Shown: positions 27,261 to 56,070, counted from the first letter of the stretch. The stretch: 64,000 nt of DNA from Actinernus sp. WN-2022 (GCA_030867875.1 JAOWCC010000019.1:106255006-106319005); one strand, 5' to 3'. Program-made: numbers and translations. Notes: generated from the letters alone by a model not told the origin.

Positions 27261-27317
27261 AAATGAAGAAGGGTCATGCAACGACTTTTCTTCATTTTTT
27301 TTTTTTTTTTTTTTTTT
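27261..27317. terminator. Hairpin with A and T tracts after the 318-aa gene
   Basis: The stem AAATGAAGAA (27,261-27,270) pairs with 27,288-27,297, extended by A- and T-rich flanks. The 17-base loop, GGGTCATGCAACGACTT, differs from that at 25,584-25,600 by one base. It follows the stop of the 318-aa gene on the minus strand. Confidence 0.65.
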
Positions 27318-27344
27318 GCCCTCCATTACCTACGTGCGTTCGGT

Positions 27345-28301
27345 TCACTCATCTTCTGCGGCTGCGTCCACACTGGCACTATGCTTAGTATTGGCGGCAT
27401 AAACGTCTCGTTGGTCGTATCTATTCTTCTTCGATGGTTGTCGTACTATGTCGATCTCAACATCTAGTGGGTATGAAAGTCCCATACTACTTGCACAAAT
27501 ACTTGAGGCGTTGCAAATACCATCGTGAATAGAACCTGGTAAGATGAGTTTGCTTATGTTGTCGATGTTAAGACCACTAGAGTTCTCATCGACGAGAGGT
27601 TCGTACGTAGTGTTGTCCCCATCGGAGTACGACTTACTTTTGTCAAAGAATTGACCGTTAGGTGTTCCAGTCTTGTAGTCGCATTTCGCTCTCATCCTCA
27701 TTATAGGATTAGCTAGTCGACCTCCAGCATTAACAGTAGAATTCATAGAAATAAACCTTTGAATCATTGGAGCTATCCTAGTATTAGGGACGATAATGGC
27801 GTCGTCCTTTCCAGGTGGACTGCGTTTACGTGGATTGCGCATGCAGATCTTTTTGTCTTCGATGAGTTTACTTACTTCGCAATCGAAAGCCCAATCTAGG
27901 TGTTCGACTAGTTTGAAAGTAGGACTTAGCTTGTCGTCGGAAGGAAGATCCAATTCTCCATTGTCATTTTTCTTAATCGTGATTCCATCGTCCTCCGTAT
28001 GTACAAAGTCGTTCCACTTCTGAAATTGTAGGCAAGGATGTCGATCGCGTTTTTTGCCTACGTCTTCTTCGTTGTATGGTGCTATCCGTCCCACGTGCTT
28101 TTCCCCTTCGAACCGAAAGACCGCCGGATGAGGTCCATCGCCAATGTCGAAGAATACGGAAACGTACTTGCATCCGTTCGGTCCGTTCCTAGGATGGGTC
28201 CAGTCGAACGATATGACGGATCCATGGGATTGCCCATCTTCTTTAGCCCTTTCGAATGCTTCGACCACATCGCCTACGTTGAAAAGCTTTGAACTCGCCA
28301 T
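27345..28301 (-). CDS. Uncharacterised 318-aa protein at the right end
   Basis: This outermost right-hand gene starts ATGGCGAG inside the terminal repeat, the same eight bases that begin polymerase B at the other end. The protein is soluble-looking, with an N-terminal part containing KYVSVFFDIGDGPHPAVFRF, a region rich in Lys, Asp and Asn, a basic RNPRKRSPPGK, and an acidic C-terminus. The beta-rich N-terminal half would fit a nucleic-acid-binding fold, and a single-strand-binding role would suit the element, but no motif proves it. TATAGTTATA lies 11 bases upstream of the start. Confidence 0.65.
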   Translation of the reverse strand: MASSKLFNVGDVVEAFERAKEDGQSHGSVISFDWTHPRNGPNGCKYVSVFFDIGDGPHPAVFRFEGEKHVGRIAPYNEEDVGKKRDRHPCLQFQKWNDFVHTEDDGITIKKNDNGELDLPSDDKLSPTFKLVEHLDWAFDCEVSKLIEDKKICMRNPRKRSPPGKDDAIIVPNTRIAPMIQRFISMNSTVNAGGRLANPIMRMRAKCDYKTGTPNGQFFDKSKSYSDGDNTTYEPLVDENSSGLNIDNISKLILPGSIHDGICNASSICASSMGLSYPLDVEIDIVRQPSKKNRYDQRDVYAANTKHSASVDAAAEDE

Positions 28302-28543
28302 TCTCTCTTCGGTATAACTATATGTTAGGATATCTCTAACAGTTACTTAAGTTTGGATTTTTAGGTGCAAGAATGTCTAGTGACAATTTGGATGACCCTT
28401 AGTACCCTAGTAGTATAGTCGGAGTTAAAACTGATACCCGTTTTTTGTTGCACAAGGAAGTCAAAAAGTGGATTTCCGAATTCACTTTTTGACTTCCTTG
28501 TGCAACAAAAAACGGGTATCATTTTAACTCCGACTATACTACT
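28294..28543 (-). repeat. Right terminal inverted repeat of Polinton 1
   Basis: This is the complement of the left repeat: palindromic terminus at 28,409-28,543, then GGGTCATCCAAATTGTCACT read inward, the AAGTTTGGATTTTTAGG segment and TATAGTTATA. The match continues into the first codons of the 318-aa gene. This side has one copy of the inner module, against two on the left. Confidence 0.85.
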
Positions 28544-28817
28544 CCTAGAGACAAACACAAAACGAAGAATATCTCTGCAAATAACTGGTAAAAATAATTG
28601 AACTTTGCACATGTGTGGAAATAAGGAAAACACACATCATCATGCAGGTTATGCTGTTGCCACGGTGATACTCAACTGATGTCATAATCATCTCCTTCGC
28701 ATATTTGCCAAAAAACAAAACAATATATCTGCAACGAGATGAGTTATTGACATACGGAAAATGCTATCCTTAATCAGTTCGAAAGGGCTTTCATATCCAC
28801 TTTAAGTCACGATCTCG

Positions 28818-30708
28818 TTTCTCATTGGCTGAATGATTTGTTATGCAATTGACTAGCACAGGGTCTGTCCTAATTCACAGTTTCTCATTGGCTGAATGAT
28901 TTGTTATGCAATTGACTAGCACAGGGTCTGTCCTAACTCACAGTTTCTCATTGGCTTAATGATTTGTTATGCAATTGACTAGCACAGGGTCTGTCCTAAA
29001 TCACAGTTTCTCATTGGCTGAATGATTTGTTATGCAATTGACTAGCACAGGGTCTGTCCTAACTCACAGTTTCTCATTGGCTGAATGATTTGTTATGCGA
29101 TTGACTAGCACAGGGTCTGTCCTAATTCACAGTTTCTCATTGGCTGAATGATTTGTTATGCGATTGACTAGCACAGGGTCTGTCCTAACTCACAGTTTCT
29201 CATTGGCTTAATGATTTGTTATGCAATTGACTAGCACAGGGTCTGTCCTAAATCACAGTTTCTCATTGGCTGAATGATTTGTTATGCAATTGACTAGCAC
29301 AGGGTCTGTCCTAACTCACAGTTTCTCATTGGCTGAATGATTTGTTATGCAATTGACTAGCACAGGGTCTGTCCTAACACACTGTTTCTCATTGGCTGAA
29401 TGATTTGTTATGCAATTGACTAGCACAGGGTCTGTCCTAATTCACAGTTTCTCATTGGCTGAATGATTTGTTATGCAATTGACTAGCACAGGGTCTGTCC
29501 TAACACACTGTTTCTCATTGGCTGAATGATTTGTTATGCGATTGACTAGCACAGGGTCTGTCCTAATTCACAGTTTCTCATTGGCTGAATGATTTGTTAT
29601 GCAATTGACTAGCACAGGGTCTGTCCTAACTCACAGTTTCTCATTGGCTGAATGATTTGTTATGCAATTGACTAGCACAGGGTCTGTCCTAACTCACAGT
29701 TTCTCATTGGCTGAATGATTTGTTATGCGATTGACTAGCACAGGGTCTGTCCTAATTCACAGTTTCTCATTGGCTGAATGATTTGTTATGCAATTGACTA
29801 GCACAGGGTCTGTCCTAATTCACAGTTTCTCATTGGCTGAATGATTTGTTATGCAATTGACTAGCTCAGGGTCTGTCCTAATTCACAGTTTCTCATTGGC
29901 TGAATGATTTGTTATGCAATTGACTAGCTCAGGGTCTGTCCTAATTCACAGTTTCTCATTGGCTGAATGATTTGTTATGCAATTGACTAGCACAGGGTCT
30001 GTCCTAATTCACAGTTTCTCATTGGCTGAATGATTTGTTATGCAATTGACTAGCTCAGGGTCTGTCCTAATTCACAGTTTCTCATTGGCTGAATGATTTG
30101 TTATGCAATTGACTAGCACAGGGTCTGTCCTAATTCACAGTTTCTCATTGGCTGAATGATTTGTTATGCGATTGACTAGCACAGGGTCTGTCCTAATTCA
30201 CAGTTTCTCATTGGCTGAATGATTTGTTATGCAATTGACTAGCTCAGGGTCTGTCCTAATTCACAGTTTCTCATTGGCTGAATGATTTGTTATGCAATTG
30301 ACTAGCACAGGGTCTGTCCTAACTCACAGTTTCTCATTGGCTGAATGATTTGTTATGCAATTGACTAGCACAGGGTCTGTCCTAAATCACAGTTTCTCAT
30401 TGGCTGAATGATTTGTTATGCAATTGACTAGCACAGGGTCTGTCCTAACTCACAGTTTCTCATTGGCTGAATGATTTGTTATGCGATTGACTAGCACAGG
30501 GTCTGTCCTAATTCACAGTTTCTCATTGGCTGAATGATTTGTTATGCGATTGACTAGCACAGGGTCTGTCCTAACTCACAGTTTCTCATTGGCTGAATGA
30601 TTTGTTATGCAATTGACTAGCACAGGGTCTGTCCTAATTCACAGTTTCTCATTGGCTGAATGATTTGTTATGCAATTGACTAGCACAGGGTCTGTCCTAA
30701 TTCACAGT
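28818..30708 (+). repeat. 63-bp satellite, about 30 copies
   Basis: The unit begins TCTCATTGGCTGAATGATTT and contains GACTAGCACAGGGTCTGTCC. Copies differ at a few recurrent sites (CAATTG or CGATTG; AGCACAGG or AGCTCAGG; CTAATTC, CTAACTC or CTAAATC). The variants occur in mixed order, which fits local unequal exchange. Every unit carries ATTGG, the complement of a CCAAT box. It starts just beyond the right flank of Polinton 1. Confidence 0.95.
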
Positions 30709-30880
30709 AGGTGTGACGTCACAGGTTTTGGCAGTCAGTGATGATTAACAAATAGACTATAAGCTGGCAGTTTCTATCGACTGAGAGTTGTCGAATAACA
30801 CTGGCTATCAGCTATAGAAACTGAGAGCGAGTAGTCTAATAGACCTGTATACCTTTCCCGCATTCCGCTCCAATGCCCAC

Positions 30881-30979
30881 GAACAATGGCACCAAGTCGA
30901 GGTTGGAATAGACATATTCATACATTTACTGTATTTTTGTCTACCCCAATCTAGACTGTGTACTTGGTGCCATTGTTCG
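30881..30979. repeat. Short foldback
   Basis: GAACAATGGCACCAAGT at 30,881 is answered by its complement at 30,962-30,979 around an AT-rich centre. Probably a small MITE or its ends. Confidence 0.6.
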
Positions 30980-31232
30980 ATCGAATGTAGTAGAAACGAA
31001 CTAGTTGTTCAATCTTAAACTGAGACTTGAAGAAGACTTTGACGACTTGGTGGCCATTGTTTAGATTTTTCACAGAATAGATTGTGAGATTGTGAGCCAA
31101 TCAGATTGCAGGCACTAGAAAAAGAAACTTCGCTGGACGTTTCTCGTGGGAAAATCAATATGTGACGCTTCCCCTATGAAACCGGCGAAAGCTGACAATT
31201 TTCAAATCGAACATTGTTGTATAACATAATAT

Positions 31233-31506
31233 AATAATAATGTTAGGAAAAGCTATTTCACAATTTTAGACAAAAATCTATTTTAGGAAAAACATATATA
31301 AATAGATTAACTAAACTGAGTGACCTTAGTAAAAACAGGCTCGTGTTCCAAACCAATTTAACAAAATAAAGTTTTAATGAAAGTAACTCAAATATGGACG
31401 GGCTGAGCGTGAGCTAAACTAGAACTTGTTATAATTAATCTATTAAATGTTTCTCCTAAAATAGAATTTTGTCTAAAATTGTGAAATAGCTTTTCCAAAC
31501 AATAAT
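31233..31506. repeat. Foldback element with arms of about 72 bp
   Basis: The left arm (31,233-31,308, containing AAAAGCTATTTCACAATTTT) is matched in inverse at 31,436-31,506. The centre is non-coding. The arms have small differences. Confidence 0.65.
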
Positions 31507-31686
31507 AATTATTTTTACCACAACTGCCGGTAATCTCGCGATCTGATTGGTTGAAGTACGGTGGTAAATGAGAGTCCAGACAACGGTGCTGACGCAAGAA
31601 AGTTATAGACAACGCTGGCTCTTTCAAAGCTGTCACGCTTTGTAACGAAACTTACTTGTACGTTTTCTAATATTGTTGTAAAAAAC

Positions 31687-31868
31687 AAATTTCCTCTGGT
31701 TTTCCGTGGTGTGGACTCTTATTTACCACGATTTACGTCATCACATGGTCGAAATTTGTTGTGGACTCACTTGGCTCCGCCTCGTGAGTCCACAACAAAT
31801 TTTGACCATGTGATGACGTAAATCGTGGTAACTAAGAGTCCACACCACGGAAAACCAGAGGAAATTTG
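31687..31868. repeat. Near-perfect long palindrome
   Basis: Two arms of about 85 bases (31,687-31,774 and 31,785-31,868), containing CCTCTGGTTTTCCGTGGTGT and its complement, flank a very short centre. RNA from it would form an almost complete hairpin. No gene is encoded. Confidence 0.8.
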
Positions 31869-32146
31869 CTAAATTTACATTCTTATATGGCGCATGCGCC
31901 TTACATTGGTAAAAAGTAAAAATAGAAAACCTATTTACGAAATTAATTACAAACTAATTTACAAACAAACAAATTAAACAAACGGCGGCTAACAGAAATG
32001 TTTCCAAAATAAAACTGTCTTTAACTTGGTCTTAAATGCCTGTACAGTCTTAGTTGATTATATTTCTTCATGAATAGTGTTCCAGAGTTTAGGTGCTAAG
32101 GAAAATAAGGCTCGATCCCCATAAGTACTGGATTTAACAGATGGGG

Positions 32147-32382
32147 TAGCCTGCAATGCAGGCGTTTCTAGTGGTTTTCCCCGCTTTCGTGGACGTTTTC
32201 CGCTCACGAATGAATTTCATACGAGTAGAAATGGAGCGAGGACAAAGTTCCCTTCCCTTCTCCTCCCCTCCCCCCTGCTTCCTTTTTGTCCTCGCGCCAT
32301 TCTTCCCTCGTCCAAATATATTTCGGTTTCCCAAATAAAACGCGTACGGCTTTCCCAAATAAAACGCCTGCATTGCAGGCTA
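32147..32382. mobile_element. MITE with TAGCCTGC ends and 9-bp target duplication
   Basis: The ends are TAGCCTGCAATGCAGGCG and its complement. It is flanked by CAGATGGGG (32,138-32,146) and CAGATGGAG (32,383-32,391). A 9-bp duplication suggests a Mutator-like transposase in trans. Flanking sequence on both sides appears to be one older repeat. Confidence 0.7.
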
Positions 32383-32549
32383 CAGATGGAGTGATCAGTA
32401 AAGAGCGGTTAGAGGATCGTAATGTCGGTCTGGTCCGTGAAGGAGAGTATTCTTCAATACGCGATATTAGGTATTTGGGTAATTGCCCATGTAAGATCTT
32501 ATAAGTAATGAGAAGAATCTTGAAGTTAATCGCCCAACATTGTTGTACA

Positions 32550-33020
32550 ACATAAGCTCAACATTCTGTATAACATAAGCCTAACATTGTTGTACAACAC
32601 AAGCCCACCATTCTGTATAAGAGGGTCTCAATGGGGGGGGGGGGGGGGGGGGTCTACATGTCAGTTGTCAGTTAAAATTTTGGCCATTTGTCAGTTGTCA
32701 GTTAGCCCTAATTAATCATTACTAGAGAAAATTTACAATGTTTGACCCACAAAAACCAAATTTGTCAGTTGTCAGTTATTTTTTGGTTGTCAGTTGTCAG
32801 TAAAAAAATTGTCATTTGTCAGTTGTCAGTTATTTTTAAGGCCGTTTGTCAGTAGTCAGTTAACCCCATTCAGGCCCTCGTATAACATAAGCCTTACATT
32901 GTTGTACAACACAAGCCCAACATTGTTGTACAACTGACACAAGCCCAACGTTGTTGTATAACGTAAGGTCAACATTGTTGTAGAACATAAGCCCAACATT
33001 GTTGTACAGCATAAGCTCCA
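32550..33020. repeat. Degenerate tandem repeats ACATTGTTGTACAACATAAGC and GTCAGTT
   Basis: Short diverged copies of a self-complementary CATTGTTGTACAAC unit surround a poly-G run (32,633-32,652) and a block of GTCAGTTGTCAGTT repeats (32,660-32,860). Non-coding low-complexity DNA. Confidence 0.65.
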
Positions 33021-33432
33021 ATAACAATATTAGACTGGGTCAATACTACTTTATGTGTTGGACGATGTTGCACCAACATATTTTGTCGGATGAAAGTTTG
33101 TCTTTGATCAAACATTTGGCCCAGCAAAAAAATGTTGGCCCATTGTCATCCAACATAGGGTGCTAACCAGTCTAACATTGTTGTGACCGACAATGTTGCC
33201 GCCCATGATGTATAACGTTTAGCCCCGGCGGCTTTAAATCTCCACATCTCCAGATAAAGGCCTTGGATCTGGCCTTGGCTTTGCAATATTTCATGGCTAG
33301 CATTTATATGTGATATTTTAGTCTTGCATTTTCAAAGCTAATATTGAATAAAAATTGACAAAACTTTCTTCATGGGCTGTGCGTGGTTGCAATTTCAATG
33401 TATTCGTGTGATTTTTTATCCCGACCGCCGTA

Positions 33433-33885
33433 CAGTGTGCAGAGCTAAAATCGGACCTCCACTAACGGCCACCTCCCCACAACAACCGGCACCTCTACGC
33501 AACGGCCACGAAATGTTGTCCCGGCCACCAGTCCATACATTTACTGTTATTGAAACCTCCCCGCAACGGCCACCTCTACACAACGGCCACTCAACGAATG
33601 AATACTGTCCGGGAATACTGTACAGTTGTTGAAATTCCACACTGTACTTTCATTTTGTTTTTCGTGATTCAAGTCGCTTTGTAGTTGTATTGTTCAACGG
33701 AACTGTTTGCATTCAAAATAGTTCGCCTTGTGAAACGTTTTCTTAATTATCTGTTTCAACGTTATTTATGCTTGAAATACAGTACATTAATACATTAACA
33801 TGTGGTGCCAAATTACACCCCTACCTCTCCACAACGGCCACAACATTTTGTCCCCACGGTGGCTGTGGTGTCTGAGATTCGACTG
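33433..33885. mobile_element. Possible Tigger-like MITE with internal CAACGGCCAC repeats
   Basis: It begins CAGTGTGCAGAG after TA and ends ATTCGACTG before TA. Repeated CAACGGCCAC phrases occur near both ends. TA duplications and CAGT ends fit pogo/Tigger-type elements, but the inverted repeat is short and the assignment is tentative. Confidence 0.35.
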
Positions 33886-33899
33886 TATGCCAGTAACTA

Positions 33900-35860
33900 T
33901 TAATCGACATTTAAGGAGCTTGGGCAACCTGTGCTCAGAAACGTGAGGTGAGAAAGAATGCCAAGATTTGACACTGACAGGAGTACGGAGCGGCCTTTCT
34001 TTTGGCGCTCTCCCCGTCCTCGCATAGACATACCTTTCCCTTGCTTTCGCGCTTGGTCCCAACCCTAATGCAGCCAACATAACAATAAACCAGAACCCTT
34101 GACTTCCGATCCGTATAATTCGACCTGAAGATCGTAATCTAAAGCGCCCAGTAATCCTGTACCGCTCGAGACCTGTATTCTGATTGCACCATTATACTGT
34201 AGCTCTATTGTTTTCGTACTGCACGTTCTTAAGGTTAGGGTGTTTTGTATTGTTGGGAAAGCCAATGTTGTGGCTCGTTTCGAGCGGTACAGGATGGCCC
34301 AAAGCGCACTCACATGCATGACTCGCAAAAGTGCGAGCGTACAGAGCGTGAGCCTGCATATATTACAAAGGTTACGAAACATCCCCACCCCTCCTGAATG
34401 TGATACGATCGTGACGCACCTACATGTACATTGCGAAACATGTAAAACCATCACGTAAACCGGATATACGTCACTGAATTGTTTCCAGCTAGCTAGCCGT
34501 GATTTCCAACTAGCTGATGGTATCGTATTTATTTTTATTGGGTAATGTTTCTAATCTCAATAACAGTTGTATGCATTGCACTCGATCCTGCTTGCCAGCG
34601 ACACTGCAGGCCACAAGCGAAGACACTGCAGTCCAAACTGATTGAACTCGAAGGGAACTGATTTATTGGAAGAATAATCACCACAAGCCTAAGGTAGTTA
34701 TGATTAATGTTACTGCATGGTTTTGAGGCTTAATTGGTCACTGACATGGATGAATTTTCCTCTTGAACAATAGTTAAATCTTGGTAGTTTGTACTTGACC
34801 TCAGCAGAGTAAATATCGTACAATTTCCTCATTTGGTTTTGATATTTCGATTAATAATCAAGAGCGCGCATTTGATCTCCATGCAAAGGCAGTTACTGCC
34901 AAGCTGTTGTGAGCCGTTAGATCAGAGGATTTAGTGCCATATATAATGTTCCGTGCAGAAGCGTACTGAGTTAGTGTGACAATGACACCAAACTCACTGG
35001 TGCTATTTCTTGTAGCGAAGAAAAGATTTAAATGAAAAGGTGGAAAGCTAGATGGATTGGCCGGCTTTAGTCATGTTACATATTGCTCTCTCTTTATTAT
35101 TTGCCCCAGTCACAGATGGTTTTGTCCAATTTCCGAAAAGACAATAAAAACCCAATCCTATTTGTTACGAACCCCGCCTTAAAGAATTCTGCTCACATCA
35201 ACTTCCGGCTTAAATTAAAGCTTCTCTTCAGACCATCAGATCAGATTTATGAAACGGACGAGAAGCAATTTTTAATTTTGAACATGTTATTCGCTTATCT
35301 GCAATGTTTCGTCTCTATAATAGCTTGCGTAGGGAGGGGGCAAGGGGAGAGTGCGAACTATTATTGTTGTCGTCGTTGTCGTTGTGATTAACTATATGGG
35401 GTGTAGGGTTACCCATTCCCTTAAACCGGACGAACTAATCAAAGTTGTCACCCCATAAAAACTAAACATGTCAATCGGAAGCAGCCTGTTATTCATCATA
35501 TAAGGTGGTGCGTACCCCAGTGTATTATCAAGACATTCAAAGGAATAACCTGACTTCTTTGCGGCCACAATTCGAGCCGGAGAACGCGAAAGAAAAAAGA
35601 GAAAGAAAGTTCTGAAATCAAGAAGAAAAAAACAGAAAAGAGTCTCCTTTCTCTCTCAGTTCAGGCCCGAATTAAGGGAGTAGAAGTATGTATTGAAAGA
35701 GGATTATAACCCTTATTTATCATTTATGTCAGTACATTTCCATAATGGCTCCTGTTTATGTATGTTTCGTTTTCAGTGATAAGCTCGTTTTATATAAGGA
35801 TAATAATAATAATAATAACTTTATTTAACGAGGGTTTAAACACTTTACAGTCACAGACTG
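33900..35860. other. Interval with no recognised gene
   Basis: Only short unrelated open frames are present. An ATAATAATAATAATAA microsatellite lies at about 35,800. I cannot support any coding or RNA feature here. Confidence 0.5.
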
Positions 35861-35869
35861 ATAAACTAG

Positions 35870-36541
35870 TAGCCTGCGTCGCATCCGAACTGAACCCCGG
35901 TTAAGTCCGTCTGCGAACCAGCGACGGAAAGCTTGTTCTAGACCACCAGCCAGACCACCAGCAGCGTACCGTGATTTGGGTACGCGTTCTGATTGGCTTT
36001 TAAAAATGCTTTTTCTCACACGCCTTCTGACTGGCTATTTTGAAATGACTAGGATCGTCACGCCATGCGATAGCTCCAACAGCTGGTTACATCAGCACGA
36101 CATTCCATTCCCCATTTGTCTAGACCAATTACAGCGTAAATGTACAAATTAAATAAGCAACGACTCGCTTTTGTCGGCATTTTACACGAGCTCACTAGTT
36201 CAGCCTAAAAATAAATGAGTTCTTCCAAAATATTTGTTATTTCTTGATAAAAGCTAAGAACAGATTATATACGAAGCTATTTGAACCGATTCTACATCCA
36301 TATTTTTAAGTTTAGCCTCTATATTTCCACTAACGATTTCCTGCCAGACGAGTGTTCTGGCGCGAGTACAGGCTGGTGACAGTTGAATGGCAAGTCAGAA
36401 GACGTGTAAGAAATGAGCATTTTTAAAAGCCAATCAGAACGTGTACTCAAATCACGGTACGCTGCTGGGGTCTAGAACACGGTTTGTGTCGCTGCTTCGC
36501 AGACGACGGACTATACCAGAGTCCGGATGTGACGCAGGCTA
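35870..36541. mobile_element. MITE with TAGCCTGCG ends and partial 9-bp duplication
   Basis: TAGCCTGCGTCGCATCCG on the left and the near-complement CGGATGTGACGCAGGCTA on the right, flanked by ATAAACTAG and ATAAACATA. The interior repeats an inverted phrase about GTACGC and CTGATTGGCTTTTAAAAATG (35,985 and 36,425). Same end family as 32,147 and 36,857. Confidence 0.65.
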
Positions 36542-36856
36542 ATAAACATATTAAAATATGTTACAAAACTATGCAAATGTAGGTTCTACTGAGTGCTATA
36601 TAAAGCTGCCAACACTAAAATAGATAAAAGCTATAAAGTCAACTATATTAATACAATGAATAATAAATATTATGAATAAATAAGCTAAATTAAAAATATT
36701 AACAAGATGATATTCTAATAATATATACTATGAGTTACACTAATAAAAATAACTATGGGTGAGGGGCGTGGTTCAACAAGTCGATGAACTATTTAAGACA
36801 ACAGTTCAGGCCAATTTTGAAATATGGGGTCGGAAATCTCTCGACTCCACCTCGGG

Positions 36857-37042
36857 TAGCCTGCAGAACAGGCGCTTTGAGAAGAGATCCCAGAAAGTAG
36901 GTATTGCGAGCGAAGCGAGTTCGTTGTGATGCGAGCGGAGCGAGCCTCTCTCGCTAGTCTCATTTTTCCATTTTCGCGCGGCGAAAGTATTTTATCACTT
37001 CCTTTGCGTTGAAATAACACTGAGGGCCTGTTTCGCAGGCTA
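36857..37042. mobile_element. MITE with TAGCCTGC ends
   Basis: TAGCCTGCAGAACAGGCG and the inverted CCTGTTTCGCAGGCTA bound it. Flanks are CACCTCGGG and CACCTCGAA, an imperfect 9-bp duplication. It lies about 180 bases before the first exon of the astacin gene. Confidence 0.65.
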
Positions 37043-37221
37043 CACCTCGAATGATTCACTGTATCCTTTTTAGTAGTAACATGCAGGCCGTTTAATTCCT
37101 TCATATCCCTCTTCACGTTACCTATCCATCTCTTCCTCGGTCTTCCTCTTTTTCCTTCTACTCCTTTCTCCATTGCCGTCTCACAATTTAAGTCCGCTAT
37201 TATCGTATCTTAATGTAGATA

Positions 37222-54799
<17,578 letters not shown>

Positions 54800-54875
54800 G
54801 TATGGCTCTGATAGAAAAATGCTTTGCGGCAAAAAATATACCAATGTTTTTTTATAACATATACACAGACTCTGA

Positions 54876-55388
54876 TCACGGTGGGCACAAACGACCATAA
54901 AAACGTTCGAGAAGTTGGATATCTCTAGAGCTTGACTGCGGGGCCCAAACCTGACTACCGTAGCACAGAATGGAACGCACTAGCGTAAGATAAAGGGTAC
55001 GACGCAGCGTTACCCCTAAAGAGTTAGGGGTATTACGTCTCAGGAAACCCAAAACCTTATTTGACTTAGCTACCACCGACACTACTTGGTTGTGCCAGCG
55101 CAGATCATTTGAAATGATAATACCTAAATCTTTTTGAGAGCTACTCTCTTTTAAGGCGTCGTGGTCGATGTTATAGAGACGCACCAGTGGATTGCGTCTT
55201 CTAGAGATTTTAAGAACCTCGCATTTACTGGAATTGAAAGCTAAGTCCCATTTGACACTCCAGCTGACCAAACCGTTTAGGTCATACTGGAGAGCCAAAT
55301 GGTCTTGCTGAGATTTCTGAGAGCGGTAACATTTGGTATCGTCAGCGAACATGACTGACCTAGTACTAGCCGAGGTTACACTGATCAT
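54876..55388 (-). mobile_element. Non-LTR reverse-transcriptase fragment
   Basis: An open minus-strand stretch encodes VMFADDTKCYR (RT catalytic FADD), WDLAFNSSKCEVLKISRR, KDLGIIISNDLRWHNQV and RSILCYGSQVWAP, a clear 3' RT segment. It is 5'- and 3'-truncated and lies just after trypsin exon 11. Confidence 0.85.
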
Positions 55389-55399
55389 ACAGATCCAAC

Positions 55400-56065
55400 G
55401 TTCAACAAGCAGGATATTCGTCCACGGTTTTTGCTTATTCGCGAGTCATTTTAAAATGGAAGTCATATTTTCGACAACGTCATTATGACGTCATATTATT
55501 TTATACATGCCCTTAGAAAAAAGCCTTTGAGTGATTTTCGAGTTTTAATGATGAAATGTACTTGTCTGGCAAACAAAAGTCACATTGTTTTCTTTTCTTG
55601 ATTTTTTAACAATAGGCAGCCTTATTTAGGTACGACTCCTGACGTCACTAAATGTGACATCATAGCAACAGTCATTCCTCTATAACTTTGGCTGTAATCG
55701 TCGTTAGAATGTTCAAATTTTCACCAAATGAATGTGTGTAATGAAGGCCTTTTGATGGAGTAGTCTGTTTGTAACGTTTATTAAAGGGGGAATTTCACCA
55801 AAAATGGAGGCATCGCTTATGACGTCACAACGACGTCATCATACAAACATAAAACACCTAAAATATGTAGTTTCATTTTGTTACCAAGTCACCAACATTT
55901 CTTCAAATTTAAACTATAAGTAAAGAAATGGTGCTAATTTCAATTATTTGGTCACGTTTATTGATGCCGTTTTTGACGTTCTTTGTGCCCGCCGTGGATG
56001 GACTAAAACATGTGTTTTGTGTAAGAGTTAAATACCGAGAACCGAGGCATTTAACTGACTTATTT
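55400..56065. other. Interval with no recognised gene
   Basis: Several GACGTCA phrases and AT-rich sequence. A GTGGGCACAAACGACC phrase at 54,880 has an inverse near 55,978, hinting at an inverted-repeat element surrounding the RT fragment. Nothing coding is supported. Confidence 0.4.
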
Positions 56066-56070
56066 CATTG

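Larger units (their letters stand above)
11560..28543. mobile_element. Polinton/Maverick element 1, complete with both ends
   Basis: The element is bounded by inverted terminal repeats starting AGTAGTATAGTCGG at 11,560 and ending with the complement at 28,543; the AG...CT ends are as known for Polintons. Inside are protein-primed polymerase B, retroviral-type integrase, FtsK/HerA-type packaging ATPase, candidate major and minor capsid proteins, and accessory genes, all intronless and tightly packed. That set places it with virus-like Polintons/adintoviruses. Expected 6-bp target duplications are not exact: flanks read ACGTAG on the left and CCTAGA on the right. The polymerase has one frame break; most other genes are open. 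No separate adenovirus-type protease was found. Confidence 0.92.

Noticed and set aside
11554..28549. Exact 6-bp target duplication for Polinton 1
   Set aside because: Flanks ACGTAG and CCTAGA do not match, so none is claimed.
28818..30708. CRISPR-like regular array
   Set aside because: The whole 63-bp unit repeats with no unique spacers, and the setting is a eukaryotic genome. The 29-bp and 59-bp arrays fail for the same reason.
32134..32504. Short ORFs at 32.1-32.5 kb
   Set aside because: They cross the ends of a MITE and its flanks, with opposing frames on both strands and no domain.
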